DNA of 36,655 bases from Chitinophagaceae bacterium (GCA_017307735.1 JAFKGR010000023.1:1-36655), one strand, 5' to 3'. Numbered from the stretch's first letter, positions 6,854 through 17,892 are shown. Numbers and translations: made by a program. Notes: generated by a model not told the origin, from the sequence alone.

Positions 6854-8317
6854 ATGCAAAACTTTCTGACCAATCATTATGGTATCCTGATAGGAATTGA
6901 AATTGCCTACTTCCTGTTTGTCACGCTGCTGGCAGCTAAAATCATCCTGGATACCCAAACCGTCAGCAAGACACTTGCCTATCTGCTGTTGATCATATTT
7001 CTTCCGATCATCGGTATTTTATTTTATTTTCTTTTTGGAATTAATTATCGCAAAAACAGATTTTTTGAATTTAAAATAAAACTGAATGAAGTAATCTATC
7101 AAAGGATAAAAGATAAACTCACTGCTTACCACAAAGAAATAACCAGTGAATTACCAGATCAAATCAAACAATCTATTAATACCATCAATTTTCTTTTTAA
7201 TGCCACCTTTTCGGCTATTTCAAAGGAAAATCAGGTTGAACTTTTAATCAACGGAGAAGAAAAATTTCCAAAAGTGCTGGAAGTGATTGCGGCGGCCAAA
7301 CATCACATTCATTTGGAATACTACATTTATGAAAATGATAGCATTGGAAATCAACTGGCCGGTTTGTTGATAAAAAAGGCAGGCGAAGGTGTTTATGTAC
7401 GCCTGCTATATGATGATTTCGGAAGCCGGAAAATCGGAAAATCACTGTTGAAAAAATTAAGAAATAATGGAGTTCAGGTGAGCCCTGTCAATAAAATCAG
7501 GTTAAAAATATTTGCCAACCGGATGAACTATCGCGATCACCGGAAAATTATCATTGTTGATGGAGAGCACGTTTTTTCGGGCGGAATCAATGTTTCAGAC
7601 AGATACATTAACCCAAACAAATCCATCTTCTGGCGGGACACGCATTTGTATGTTCATGGAAATGCCGCCATGTATTTTCAATATTTATTCCTGACCAACT
7701 GGGTCTTTGCCACAGAAAAACCCATTGACAATCTTCAGGATTTTTTACATGAATTACCGGAAATAGCCGGAAACAAATACGTGCAGGTGGCAGCCAGCGG
7801 TCCCGATGTGAGACCATCCATTATGCTTGCTACAATCTCTGCTATCTATGAAGCAAAAAAACGGGTTTACATTACCACTCCCTATTTCATTCCTGTTGAA
7901 TCTGTTTTGAATGCAATCAAATCTCAGGCGTTGGCCGGGATAGATGTGCGGTTGCTGGTTCCCAAACACGGCGATTCGGCACTGGTTAACGCGGCCGCCT
8001 ATTCGTATTATGCCAACTTGCTGAGAAATAATGTCCGGATATTCTTTTATGAAAAAGGATTTCTTCATGCCAAAACTATTTTAATAGATGATTATTTCAG
8101 CAGCATTGGTACAGCCAATATGGATGTACGCAGCCAGGAACTCAATTTTGAAGTGAATACCCATATTTACGACAAAGAAATTAATTCAAAACTATATGAA
8201 GTATTTCTCAACGATATAAAAGACAGTACCGAAATCAAACTGGAAGAATGGAAAAACAGGCCTGTTCTAAAAGTCTTTTTTGAACACCTTGCGAGATTGT
8301 TTTCGCCACTGCTGTAA
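6854..8317 (+). CDS. cls: Cardiolipin synthase (phospholipase D superfamily)
   Basis: 487-residue inner-membrane enzyme that condenses two phosphatidylglycerols to cardiolipin and glycerol. The N-terminus has two transmembrane helices of the PLDc_N type (about 9-30 and 37-60, the latter LLLIIFLPIIGILFYFLFGINY). Two PLD catalytic HKD motifs are intact: H229-R-K-IIIVD with the GGINV trailer, and H405-A-K-TILID with IGTANMD. The length matches bacterial ClsA-type enzymes. It starts at ATG 6854; a near-consensus -7 box (TACTTTTC, 6828-6835) precedes it. It stands alone on the plus strand between minus-strand genes. Confidence 0.95.
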   Translation: MQNFLTNHYGILIGIEIAYFLFVTLLAAKIILDTQTVSKTLAYLLLIIFLPIIGILFYFLFGINYRKNRFFEFKIKLNEVIYQRIKDKLTAYHKEITSELPDQIKQSINTINFLFNATFSAISKENQVELLINGEEKFPKVLEVIAAAKHHIHLEYYIYENDSIGNQLAGLLIKKAGEGVYVRLLYDDFGSRKIGKSLLKKLRNNGVQVSPVNKIRLKIFANRMNYRDHRKIIIVDGEHVFSGGINVSDRYINPNKSIFWRDTHLYVHGNAAMYFQYLFLTNWVFATEKPIDNLQDFLHELPEIAGNKYVQVAASGPDVRPSIMLATISAIYEAKKRVYITTPYFIPVESVLNAIKSQALAGIDVRLLVPKHGDSALVNAAAYSYYANLLRNNVRIFFYEKGFLHAKTILIDDYFSSIGTANMDVRSQELNFEVNTHIYDKEINSKLYEVFLNDIKDSTEIKLEEWKNRPVLKVFFEHLARLFSPLL

Positions 8318-8411
8318 TTATATTCAAACTTTAAATCGAAAGCAGAGTTAACGTTTGATGTCCGGGAATGGCAGATATACAGTAGATAAATTCTATCTTA
8401 AAATTAATCAT

Positions 8412-9869
8412 TCACTTCCCAAAATTCTCAATTTTCAACACAAAGGCATAAGGCGCTTTCATTGTATTCAAATCAAAATCCGGAAGTGACACTTCTACAT
8501 CTTTTCCTCTTTGCCTCCAGGAAACATTTTTCCTCGTCGAAAGAAAATTAATAGTGGTGTTTTTCGGAAGAGAAATGTTCTTCAAAACTAATTTTTTATC
8601 AGAAGGATATTTTGGGAAAATGGTATATAAAGTATTAGTCGCAGGGTTGTAAGTAAAAAAGACTTCTTTCACAGCATATCCCGGATCCGGATCAAGGGTA
8701 ATTTTCCGAATAAAATTATTATCCTCTTTTTTAGGTTTGTAATCTTTTCGGCCGGCACTCCATTGCGCGGAGGTCTTCCATTCAACTGTGTTATAAATCG
8801 CTTCGGAATTGATTTTCATCCAATCTCCGATTTGCATCAATCGTTCCTGCATGATGGGGGGAATTTTTCCGTGAGCATCAGGGCCAATATCCAGAAGAAA
8901 ATTTCCTCCCCGGCTGACAATATCCACCAATTCCAGAACGAGTGATTGTGCTGTCGCATAATCCCACGCATCTTCATTGCGGTTGTAACCATAACTCCAG
9001 CCCATGCCCCGGCTTTCCTCCCATGCATGATTCTTAAAATCCAGATCGGGTTGATATTCCGGTGTATAAACCTGTCCGTGATGAAAACGCACATCACTCC
9101 CCCACCTGTCATATGTGACCACTGTATTTTTCACCGGACTCTCATTGTAGAGCCACGCCAGAAATTGTTGCGCTTTCCAGGTTGTATCGGGTGCATCCCA
9201 TCCGCCATCTGTCCAGAAAACATCCGGCTTATATTCATTAACTAATTCTTTCATTTGTGGCCAAACATGCTTTGACACATAAAGATTCCTGTCCGTCAGC
9301 CACAATGGATTGAACCATTCGAACAGCGAATAATACAATCCGGGATGGACAGATGTTTTGCGAATGGCTTTAAAAAGTTCACCTACTAAATCTTTGTGAG
9401 GGCCTGTGGATACAGAATTCCACGCGAATCCCCAGTCGCGGTCTGCTTCCTTACTCGGCCACAAACAATATCCGTCGTGATGTTTGGAAGTAAGCACCAC
9501 ATACTTTGCACCTGATCGTTCGATGAGCTTGGCCCATTCATCAGGATTGAATAAATCTGCATGAAAATCACGGGCAAGTGTGTAATAACTTTTGCCGTCA
9601 AAATTGGTTTGTTGAAATCGGATCCTCGCGGAATCTCCATTTCTCAATCCGTTTTCGTACCACTCGGCATAGTCTCCTTTTTTTGAAAAAGCCGGAACTG
9701 AATACACACCCCAATGAATAAAGATCCCGAATTTTCCATTCCTCCACCATGCAGGAACAGGCCGGCTGTCAAGAGATTCCCAATCGGGTTTATATTGTGC
9801 TGAAGAATATTCAGAAGGTAAAATAAATACAATAAGAAGTAAGACCACCAATGATTTTCTGATTTTCAT
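8412..9869 (-). CDS. Exported alpha-L-fucosidase, GH29
   Basis: 485 residues from ATG at 9869 (MKIRKSLVVLLLIVF...), a typical Sec signal peptide ending near SSAQ, so the mature enzyme is periplasmic or surface-exposed. GH29 hallmarks are GKFGIFIHWGVYSVPAF near the N-terminus, YVVLTSKHHDGYCLWPS, KPDVFWTDGGWD with the expected nucleophile Asp at about residue 221, and GGNFLLDIGPDAHGKIP. The family hydrolyses terminal alpha-L-fucose from glycans with retention of configuration. A C-terminal beta domain of ~100 residues follows. An in-frame ATG 69 nt upstream is less likely because it puts the signal sequence internally. No SusC/SusD pair is adjacent, so it is not part of a visible utilisation locus. 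Confidence 0.93.
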   Translation of the reverse strand: MKIRKSLVVLLLIVFILPSEYSSAQYKPDWESLDSRPVPAWWRNGKFGIFIHWGVYSVPAFSKKGDYAEWYENGLRNGDSARIRFQQTNFDGKSYYTLARDFHADLFNPDEWAKLIERSGAKYVVLTSKHHDGYCLWPSKEADRDWGFAWNSVSTGPHKDLVGELFKAIRKTSVHPGLYYSLFEWFNPLWLTDRNLYVSKHVWPQMKELVNEYKPDVFWTDGGWDAPDTTWKAQQFLAWLYNESPVKNTVVTYDRWGSDVRFHHGQVYTPEYQPDLDFKNHAWEESRGMGWSYGYNRNEDAWDYATAQSLVLELVDIVSRGGNFLLDIGPDAHGKIPPIMQERLMQIGDWMKINSEAIYNTVEWKTSAQWSAGRKDYKPKKEDNNFIRKITLDPDPGYAVKEVFFTYNPATNTLYTIFPKYPSDKKLVLKNISLPKNTTINFLSTRKNVSWRQRGKDVEVSLPDFDLNTMKAPYAFVLKIENFGK

Positions 9870-10065
9870 ATAAGAATATTTTAATCGCATTACACAAAAA
9901 AACGAAATTCGGAGAATATGGGAAAAAATGTCCAACACCCCTTATTTACGAAATCCGTATTTCAGTTCCATCTTTCAACCGGTATCCATCAAAATGAATA
10001 TTTTCAGGTTCAACATTTATAAAATTACAGCCAGCGAAAGACCTTTACAAAACGATTCATTTGAA

Positions 10066-11562
10066 TTAAAGTCTTAACCTTGACCTGATTGTATTCCAAA
10101 CGGGAACGATGTCCGGAGTAAGTTTAAAATAAATCACCGGTACTCCAAACAAAATAATAAACGCAATACTCCGCGCAAATATCCCCTGGAAACCGTGTAT
10201 ATTCCGGAAACCGAAATAACAGATTGCATATCCGGCAAGTGCCAACAGGATTGCATACACTGTTTTCAAATTGAAAGGTTGCATCCCATATTTAAAATAG
10301 AGAAAAAGTATTCTGATAAGGTTATATATGGTGAGAGATATCAAATTGGAATAACCGGCTCCGACAATTCCAAAATGCTTAACGAGAATATAATTCAATG
10401 GCACAATCAGCGCAAGAAGAATCATACCGCTTACAAACTCAAACCTCCAGTAAACGGAGGTCCCGATGATTTGTGAATTCACTCCTGTGCCCAGGTCAAC
10501 CACTCTTGCCAATCCCAAATAAAAAAACACCCAAAGGGAATCCAGATAAGCCGGTTTTAATTTAAACGAAACAACAATGTCCGTATAGCTCAGCCAGATC
10601 AAAAAGAAAATTGCAAGAGAAGCAATCAGCAAATTAATTACCGACCGCTGATAGATGGTATTGATTTTATCAAAATCCTTATCCTTCCATGCCTTCGACA
10701 ACACCGGAATAGCAGCAGCAATAGCTCCCCGTTGCGGCGCCTGCACAAGGCCACTGACAACACTTCCCAAAGCAAATACACCAGCCGGGCCAGTACCCAG
10801 AAGCGACATGATAATGATCGTGTCAATGAATTGTGCAATCATATAGACAGTGCCACCGGCATAAACCAAAACTGCCATCGATACCATCTTTTTATAAAAT
10901 TTTTTGGTGACCCGGCTGATTTTGAATACCAGGTGAAACTCTCCTTTCCTGATCAGGAATACCAATAAAACCAAAGCCGTAAAGAGATAGGTAAACGAAT
11001 ACAATTTGATGAATGCATCAAAACTGTGGATGAACCTGAAACTCAAAACAAAAATCAGAATGAGCGTAAGTAATTTAAAAAATATTTCTCTCAGAAAAGT
11101 CGTAAAAATCGATTGCCGGATATTCCATCCGAAAATTTCAAATAAGGAAAACAAAAGAATTCCAAATCCGAAAGGGAATGTCCAGACAAAGTATTTTAAA
11201 AATAAAGGTGAGTTGCCTCCGAATTTTCTTACCACCAAATCCTTAAAAACAAATCCGGCCAAAATCACAAAGAGAAATCCGATCAGGCAAATGACGAGTG
11301 TCCATGTCATCAGATCATTTTTTTTCTTCGGCAGGTTGTCATTATAATAAGGATAGAATTTGTAAACGACGGCCACCATTCCCATATTGGCAAAGGCATA
11401 CATCAGGTTTCCGACAGCAATGAAAATGCCGGTCATGGCATATTCCGAAGTTGAAAAAGGAGAACCCTGACGGGTAAATAAAAATGTGTTTACAAAGCCG
11501 GTGACAAAGCCTCCATACACGAGGATGGTATTGATGATACTTTGTTTCCTTATTTGCGACAT
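10066..11562 (-). CDS. Polysaccharide/oligosaccharide flippase (MOP superfamily, Wzx-like)
   Basis: 498-residue polytopic inner-membrane protein with about 14 hydrophobic helices, starting with IINTILVYGGFVTGFVNTFLFTR and a glycine-rich AGGTVYMIAQFIDTIIIMSLLG in the middle. The helix pattern and length match the polysaccharide biosynthesis/O-antigen transporter family that flips lipid-linked sugars across the membrane. In Bacteroidota such proteins often stand alone outside obvious polysaccharide clusters, as here (fucosidase gene downstream on the same strand, alpha-2-macroglobulin gene divergent). The substrate is unknown. The start at ATG 11562 gives a conventional N-terminus. Confidence 0.85.
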   Translation of the reverse strand: MSQIRKQSIINTILVYGGFVTGFVNTFLFTRQGSPFSTSEYAMTGIFIAVGNLMYAFANMGMVAVVYKFYPYYNDNLPKKKNDLMTWTLVICLIGFLFVILAGFVFKDLVVRKFGGNSPLFLKYFVWTFPFGFGILLFSLFEIFGWNIRQSIFTTFLREIFFKLLTLILIFVLSFRFIHSFDAFIKLYSFTYLFTALVLLVFLIRKGEFHLVFKISRVTKKFYKKMVSMAVLVYAGGTVYMIAQFIDTIIIMSLLGTGPAGVFALGSVVSGLVQAPQRGAIAAAIPVLSKAWKDKDFDKINTIYQRSVINLLIASLAIFFLIWLSYTDIVVSFKLKPAYLDSLWVFFYLGLARVVDLGTGVNSQIIGTSVYWRFEFVSGMILLALIVPLNYILVKHFGIVGAGYSNLISLTIYNLIRILFLYFKYGMQPFNLKTVYAILLALAGYAICYFGFRNIHGFQGIFARSIAFIILFGVPVIYFKLTPDIVPVWNTIRSRLRL

Positions 11563-11771
11563 ACGGGTTTGCGTGAATAAGCAGAAATCATGTTACTGTT
11601 TATGCATGCGCAAAACTGTCATAATTTTTTTATAAAAAAAACTTTTACCCGTGAAATAATTAAATCAAATCCATCTTTACAACAAATGGAGAGGTTGGTT
11701 TTATTTCACAAGAATACCTACAAACTATATAAAAACGTAACTACATTTATAAAAAACAAAAGAGAAACGGC

Positions 11772-14700
11772 ATGGCAATGAGAAAAGTAACTGTAAGTTT
11801 ATTTTTATTAATTACCCTTGTTTTTATTTCAATTCAATCGTTTTCCCAAATTCCCGGCTACGACTATAATAGCCATTGGGAAAAAGCAGATTCATCTGTC
11901 AAAAAAGGGCTGACCTCCACTGCTTACAATCTTATCAATCAGGTTTACAAGGAAGCTAAAAAAGAAAACAATCAACCTCAGATAATCAAAAGCCTTTTGT
12001 ACAAGAATGTTCTCGCCGGTCAATTTCTCGAGAACAGCCTGGAAAAAATGATCGATACTTTTTCAACAGAAATGCAATCATCTTCCGGAGTTGAAAAGTC
12101 CATTCTGCAAAGCATAACTGCACAAATGTATCAGCGTTATTTTAACGTGAACCGTTATAAAATTTACCGCATTACCCAAACGGAAAACTTTCAAAAGAAA
12201 GACATAGCTACCTGGAGCGCGCAGGATTTTTACAAAAAGATTTCCGGATTGTACCTGGCCAGTATTTCTGATCCGGAGCTGAAAGGAATTTCGCTGAAAC
12301 CTTTTGAAGCCATAATTGACACAGGCAATGCAGGCTACCTGCGCCCGACTCTCTTCGATCTGCTGGCTCACAGAGCGCTCGATTATTTTAAAAATACGGG
12401 AAACACCGGCTTTGTCACTTCCTCTGATTTTGAAATCGACGATCCCATTGCACTTTCAGATTATAAAACTTTTGCAGCCGCTTCGTTCACCTACCGGGAT
12501 TCGTTATCTGCGTTACTGAATGCCATTTATATTTTTCAGAAACTGATACGATTTCACGCCGATGACATCAACCCCCTAATCGATGTGGATATAGAAAGAA
12601 TTCAATTCATTTTTCAAAATGGGGTTTTCGCAAACAAAGATTCACTTTATGAATCTGCCCTGAAAAAAGTTTACACCACTTTTCAAAATGACGAAGCGGC
12701 TCATGCCGGTTATTTGCTCGGGCAGTTTCTATATCAACAGGGAAAAGAGACAGATAGCGGTAAACTTATAAAGGAAGCCGTCTGGTGGCTGAAGGATGTG
12801 GTTATACAACATTCCAGATCGAGATCGGCTATTGAATCCAAAAATCTGTTGGCTGAAATTAATTCACCGGAATTGTCACTCAAAACAGCAAAGGTGAATA
12901 TTCCGGATAAGCCATTTCTCACATTTGTTTCTTTCCGGAATACAAATCAGATTTCTCTTCGTCTTGTAAAAATTACAAAACAACAAAATGAAGAAATCTA
13001 TGAAGAAGCCACTCAGCAAAAGAGATTTCAGAAAATATTGTCCCTTCCCGTTTTTAAATCCTGGAACCAGGACCTTCCTCTAATGACAGACTATTTATCA
13101 CACAGTGTGGAAATAAAAACCGATGCATTGCCGGTGGGAGAATACTTGCTGATCGCAAGCAAAAAAAAGGATTTTTCTCTTGACAGTAATGTCCTGGCAG
13201 CTCAGCACTTTTATGTTTCGAACATCAGTTACATTCAAAAAGGGACAAATTATTTTGTATTGAATCGCACATCAGGCGATCCATTGCAAAATGCGAAAGT
13301 TGAAATATGGGAAAGTGTGTATAATCCTCAACAGAGGAAAAGCATCATCAAAAAATCGAGGGTGATTTTTACTGATAAAAACGGATTTTTCAGTATTGAA
13401 AACACGGACAGCCTGAAAGGAAGTGTGACACTCAATATCAGCACAAAAAAAGATTATCTTTTCATGGATAATCAACAAGGGCTTTATGTTTACAATCCTT
13501 TTGAAAAGAACTTTGATTACGATGATCAGAAAGAATATGACGAAGACAATGCCCGGCTTTTTTTCTTTACCGACCGCAGTATTTACCGCCCCGGGCAAAC
13601 CGTTTACTTTAAAGGAATTGGTGTAACAAAAAATTACCGGACACTCAAAAACCAACTTCTGAAAACAAGCGAGCCGGTTAAAATTTATCTGAATAATGCG
13701 AATGGAGAAAGCATAGATTCACTAAGTTTATCGTTGAATGACTATGGTTCGCTCAATGGAAAATTCAAACTGCCTCTAACCCAGTTGACCGGTGAATTCA
13801 GCATTGAAGCAGAGGACTACGACAGATCTGAAATTGAATTCAGTGTGGAAGAGTACAAACGACCAAAATTTTTCGCAGGATTTGAAAAGACAAAAGGAAC
13901 TTACAAAGTAAATGATACCATCACAGTTACAGGAAATGCTATGGCTTATTCCGGTAATCCGGTGGATGGCGCTTCTGTCACCTATGCTGTCAGACGTATC
14001 GCGCGTTTCCCTTATCCGTGGCGTTTCTGGAGAAAAGGAATTCCCCGCATTCAACCGGTAGAAATAACGCACGGTGAAACCACAACTGATGAAAAGGGAA
14101 ATTTCACGGTTACATTCCCGGCCATTCCTGATAAAAGCCTGAATCCTGAAACCGATCCCATTTTCAATTATGAAATATCAGCAGATATAACCGATATTAA
14201 CGGAGAAACCCACAGCACTGAAACTGACCTTTTCGCCGGGTACAAAAGTCTTGACCTCCTAATTCAAATAAACAATAAACAAACTTTTTTTAAAGACAGT
14301 TTGAAGCAGATCAGTATCACTTCGAAAAATCTTTCCGGTGAACCAGTGTCAGGTGTTGCTGAAACAAATATTTACAAATTAAAATCACCCGATAGATTTT
14401 TACGTGAAAGATGGTGGGAAGAACCGGATACAACTGTGATGCCGGAAAAAGAATTTCATTCATTTTTCCCCAATGATCCTTACAGAGATGAGGACAGGAT
14501 TGAATCCCGGACATTGGGCCAAAGAGTTATTACGCAAAAAGATTCCATCAACGGATCATTCACTTTTCATTTGGATAAACCTCTGGAACCCGGTTGGTAT
14601 TTGATAGAAACCACATCAGAAGATCCCAATCAAAATGGAGTAAAAGACAAAAGATATTTTCAAATCGTGGATCCCTTTTCAAAAAAAATATCATCGTCCG

Positions 14701-17700
14701 GATACTTCGCAATGTTATCGCAAAGCAGGAATTATGAACCTGGTGAGACTGCAAAAATATTCAGCGGATTCACCGGTAGAATTCACCTCATCGAAGAAAT
14801 GGAAAAGAATGGAGATAGTTCCGTCATTGCTACCCGCCGTTACTTCGACCTGAAAAATAAACCACAACTATTCTCTTATCCCATTGATGAAAGCGACAGA
14901 GGCGGATTCAGGATAAATCAGTTTTTTGTAAAAAACAACAGGTTTTATTCTTTCACGAATTATGTAGTTGTGCCCTGGAATAATAAAATGCTTGAAGTTT
15001 CTTTTGATACCTACCGGGAAAAAACTTTGCCCGGCAGTAAAGAAACATGGAAGCTGACCATCAAAGAAAAAGAAGGCAACAAAGTTTCTGCCGAGATGCT
15101 TGCGAGTATGTACGATGCATCATTAGATCAGTTGAAACCCCATTCCTGGCAGCCTTTGAACATCTGGCCTTATTTTTCTTCATTCAACAATTGGTCAGGA
15201 AACCAGAATTTTGTTTCACAGGGATCCCTCAATTTATTTTTCAATCCGCACATCATCGCCGTTCCGGAAAAAAATTATGATGCAATCAAATACCTGGCAA
15301 ACATCAGCAACCCATCTGTTTATAATATGCTATATGGTGCGAGAGCTGCGAACAGCGAAGATATGCAGGACGTGACAGTAACGGCGCTCGGTTATACCAG
15401 TGAAAAAAGAGAATTGACCGGAGCGGTCATGGGAATACAGGTGACACCGGTTGCAGATTCTGCCATTGCACAACCAGGCGATAAAAACTTGTCAAAACAA
15501 AATCAACTTGCCGAAACGCCATTGAGAACCAATTTTAATGAAACTGCATTTTTCTATCCTGATCTCCACACCGATGCTGACGGCAATATTTCATTTTCCT
15601 TCACCATGCCGGATGCATTGACCAAATGGAGACTGATGGCATTTGCTCATACAAAAAATCTGGCTTCGGGCTATGCAGAAAAATCTGTCATCACACAAAA
15701 AGATTTGATGGTAATTCCCAACGCACCCAGATTCCTGAGAGACGGTGACAAAATAAAATTCAGCGCCAAGGTGGTCAACACAACCAATGAAGCACTAACG
15801 GGAACGGTTAATTTTCATTTGTTGAGTGCATTGGATATGAATCCGGTGGATGCATTATTTCAAAATAAAGATTCTGTAAAAACCTTTACTGTAGCGCCTC
15901 AGCAAAGCACCATGGTGTTTTTTGATTTGGAAATTCCCGCAAACTATAATGATGTAGTGGCTTACAGGATCATTGCCAGATCGGGAGAAAACAGCGATGG
16001 AGAAGAGGCTTTCATTCCGGTGGTTACCAACAGGACACTTGTTACAGAAAGCCTTCCCTTATTTATGAAAGGAAACGGTTCCAAAAATTTCTCTTTTGAA
16101 AAATTATTACACAGCGGCAAAAGCAAAACCCTGACCAATTACGATGTCACTGTTGAATATACATCAAATCCGGTGTGGTATGCTGTGCAGGCCCTACCTT
16201 TTTTAAACAACTATCCCTATTTGTGTACTGAACAGGTTTTCAACAGATATTTTGCCAATGCTTTGGCTATGCACATCGCCAATACTTCACCTCAGCTAAA
16301 ATCCATTTTTGGAAAATGGAAAGAAGATACCACCGCATTGCAAAGCAACCTTCAGAAAAATGAAGAATTAAAATCCGTCCTTCTTCAGGAAACACCCTGG
16401 CTGATGCAGGCAAAAAGTGAACAGGAACAAAAAAGAAATATTGCATTGTTATTTGATTCAACAAAAATGAACCATCAACTGGACGCTGCTTTGCAAATCG
16501 TAAAAAACAGGCAACTATCCAATGGCGGATTTTCATGGTTTGAAAACGGGCCAGACGACAGGTTTATCACACAATACATTCTTTCGGATTTGGGGCACCT
16601 GAAAAAGCTGAACGGCTGGCCGGCTAAAGATGCCGCTCTTCTTGAATCAATAAGCAGCAAAGCCGTACAGTATATGGATGCACGGGCAACGGAAGATTAT
16701 CACATTCTCAAAAAATTCAAACTTTCAAAAAAGGGAGTTCTTTATCCCTCGCCGATGAATATTTATTATCTCTATAGCAGAAGTTTTTTCCCCGAAATGA
16801 AAAAAGATGTTCAGGCAGATTCTGCTTTCAATTATTTTTTTTCTTTTGCAAGGAAAAACTGGTTGGCTCAAAGAGCTTACATACAGGGAATGATCGCGCT
16901 GGTAATGTTCAGAAACGGAGATGTGCAAACTGCAAAAGACATTGTCCGATCGTTGAAAGAAAGAGCTATTGTAAATGATCAGCTTGGCATGTACTGGAAA
17001 GAATGGAACAATCGCGGATTCCTATGGTATCAGGCGCCCGTAGAATCGCAGGCATTGATGATTGAGGTTTTCAGTGAGATCACAAAGGATGAAAATTCTA
17101 TTTCTGAAATGAAAACCTGGCTCCTCAGAAATAAACAAACCAATCAATGGCCATCCACCAAAGCCACAGCGGAGGCCGTGTATGCATTGCTGTTACAGGG
17201 AAAAAATATTTTACAGGAAAATAAAAATATAAAAATCAAATTGGGGGAAACGCCTTTCGACAGCCGGGAAGAAAACCGGGAAGCGGGAACAGGATATTTT
17301 AAAGAAAGGATCGACCGGGAAAAAGTAAATCCCGAAATGGGGAAAATTTCTGTTACTGTTTCATCCGAAAACACAGCCACATCATCCACACCATCGTGGG
17401 GAGCCGTGTACTGGCAGTATTTTGAAGACCTTGATAAAATAACGTCTGCTGAAACACCATTGAAACTTGCAAAAAAATTGTTTATCGAAAAAAATACAGA
17501 CAGAGGCCCTGTATTGTTTCCGGTCAATGAAGGAGATACACTTCATGTGGGAGATAAAATAAAAGTGAGAATCGAACTGAGATCAGACCGCGATATGGAA
17601 TATGTACACATGAAAGACATGCGCGCCAGTTGTATGGAGCCGGCGAATGTGCTCAGTGGTTACAAGTGGCAGGGAGGATTGGGATATTATGAAAGTACTT

Positions 17701-17876
17701 TAGACGTCAGCACCAATTTCTTTTTTGACCGTCTGCCGAAAGGAACTTACGTTTTTGAATATCCGATGTTTGTAACGCACTCCGGAAATTTCAGCAATGG
17801 CATTACAACGATCCAATGTATGTATGCCCCTGAATTTGCAGCACACAGTGAAGGGGTAAGAGTGGTGGTGAAGTGA
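11772..17876 (+). CDS. Giant alpha-2-macroglobulin family protein with thioester motif
   Basis: 2034 residues, exported by a Sec signal peptide (MRKVTVSLFLLITLVF...SFSQ) without a lipobox Cys. Bacterial alpha-2-macroglobulins trap or block proteases in the periplasm or at the surface. Visible parts: helical N-terminal region (to about 330), a regulatory beta-sandwich near 500-580, an MG2-type domain from about 594 (ARLFFFTDRSIYRPGQTVYFKG), further MG domains, a segment at 1198-1220 (MQDVTVTALGYTSEKRELTG) resembling the start of a TonB plug, the A2M domain from about 1254 (ALTKWRLMAFAHTK), then the thioester CTEQ (C1485-Q1488) at the start of an alpha/alpha toroid, and a C-terminal beta domain. 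Met3 is an alternative start. Bacterial A2Ms often pair with a PBP1C gene; none is nearby. The flippase gene is divergent across a 209 bp gap. Confidence 0.92.
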   Translation: MAMRKVTVSLFLLITLVFISIQSFSQIPGYDYNSHWEKADSSVKKGLTSTAYNLINQVYKEAKKENNQPQIIKSLLYKNVLAGQFLENSLEKMIDTFSTEMQSSSGVEKSILQSITAQMYQRYFNVNRYKIYRITQTENFQKKDIATWSAQDFYKKISGLYLASISDPELKGISLKPFEAIIDTGNAGYLRPTLFDLLAHRALDYFKNTGNTGFVTSSDFEIDDPIALSDYKTFAAASFTYRDSLSALLNAIYIFQKLIRFHADDINPLIDVDIERIQFIFQNGVFANKDSLYESALKKVYTTFQNDEAAHAGYLLGQFLYQQGKETDSGKLIKEAVWWLKDVVIQHSRSRSAIESKNLLAEINSPELSLKTAKVNIPDKPFLTFVSFRNTNQISLRLVKITKQQNEEIYEEATQQKRFQKILSLPVFKSWNQDLPLMTDYLSHSVEIKTDALPVGEYLLIASKKKDFSLDSNVLAAQHFYVSNISYIQKGTNYFVLNRTSGDPLQNAKVEIWESVYNPQQRKSIIKKSRVIFTDKNGFFSIENTDSLKGSVTLNISTKKDYLFMDNQQGLYVYNPFEKNFDYDDQKEYDEDNARLFFFTDRSIYRPGQTVYFKGIGVTKNYRTLKNQLLKTSEPVKIYLNNANGESIDSLSLSLNDYGSLNGKFKLPLTQLTGEFSIEAEDYDRSEIEFSVEEYKRPKFFAGFEKTKGTYKVNDTITVTGNAMAYSGNPVDGASVTYAVRRIARFPYPWRFWRKGIPRIQPVEITHGETTTDEKGNFTVTFPAIPDKSLNPETDPIFNYEISADITDINGETHSTETDLFAGYKSLDLLIQINNKQTFFKDSLKQISITSKNLSGEPVSGVAETNIYKLKSPDRFLRERWWEEPDTTVMPEKEFHSFFPNDPYRDEDRIESRTLGQRVITQKDSINGSFTFHLDKPLEPGWYLIETTSEDPNQNGVKDKRYFQIVDPFSKKISSSGYFAMLSQSRNYEPGETAKIFSGFTGRIHLIEEMEKNGDSSVIATRRYFDLKNKPQLFSYPIDESDRGGFRINQFFVKNNRFYSFTNYVVVPWNNKMLEVSFDTYREKTLPGSKETWKLTIKEKEGNKVSAEMLASMYDASLDQLKPHSWQPLNIWPYFSSFNNWSGNQNFVSQGSLNLFFNPHIIAVPEKNYDAIKYLANISNPSVYNMLYGARAANSEDMQDVTVTALGYTSEKRELTGAVMGIQVTPVADSAIAQPGDKNLSKQNQLAETPLRTNFNETAFFYPDLHTDADGNISFSFTMPDALTKWRLMAFAHTKNLASGYAEKSVITQKDLMVIPNAPRFLRDGDKIKFSAKVVNTTNEALTGTVNFHLLSALDMNPVDALFQNKDSVKTFTVAPQQSTMVFFDLEIPANYNDVVAYRIIARSGENSDGEEAFIPVVTNRTLVTESLPLFMKGNGSKNFSFEKLLHSGKSKTLTNYDVTVEYTSNPVWYAVQALPFLNNYPYLCTEQVFNRYFANALAMHIANTSPQLKSIFGKWKEDTTALQSNLQKNEELKSVLLQETPWLMQAKSEQEQKRNIALLFDSTKMNHQLDAALQIVKNRQLSNGGFSWFENGPDDRFITQYILSDLGHLKKLNGWPAKDAALLESISSKAVQYMDARATEDYHILKKFKLSKKGVLYPSPMNIYYLYSRSFFPEMKKDVQADSAFNYFFSFARKNWLAQRAYIQGMIALVMFRNGDVQTAKDIVRSLKERAIVNDQLGMYWKEWNNRGFLWYQAPVESQALMIEVFSEITKDENSISEMKTWLLRNKQTNQWPSTKATAEAVYALLLQGKNILQENKNIKIKLGETPFDSREENREAGTGYFKERIDREKVNPEMGKISVTVSSENTATSSTPSWGAVYWQYFEDLDKITSAETPLKLAKKLFIEKNTDRGPVLFPVNEGDTLHVGDKIKVRIELRSDRDMEYVHMKDMRASCMEPANVLSGYKWQGGLGYYESTLDVSTNFFFDRLPKGTYVFEYPMFVTHSGNFSNGITTIQCMYAPEFAAHSEGVRVVVK

Positions 17877-17892
17877 GGAATAAATAATTATC

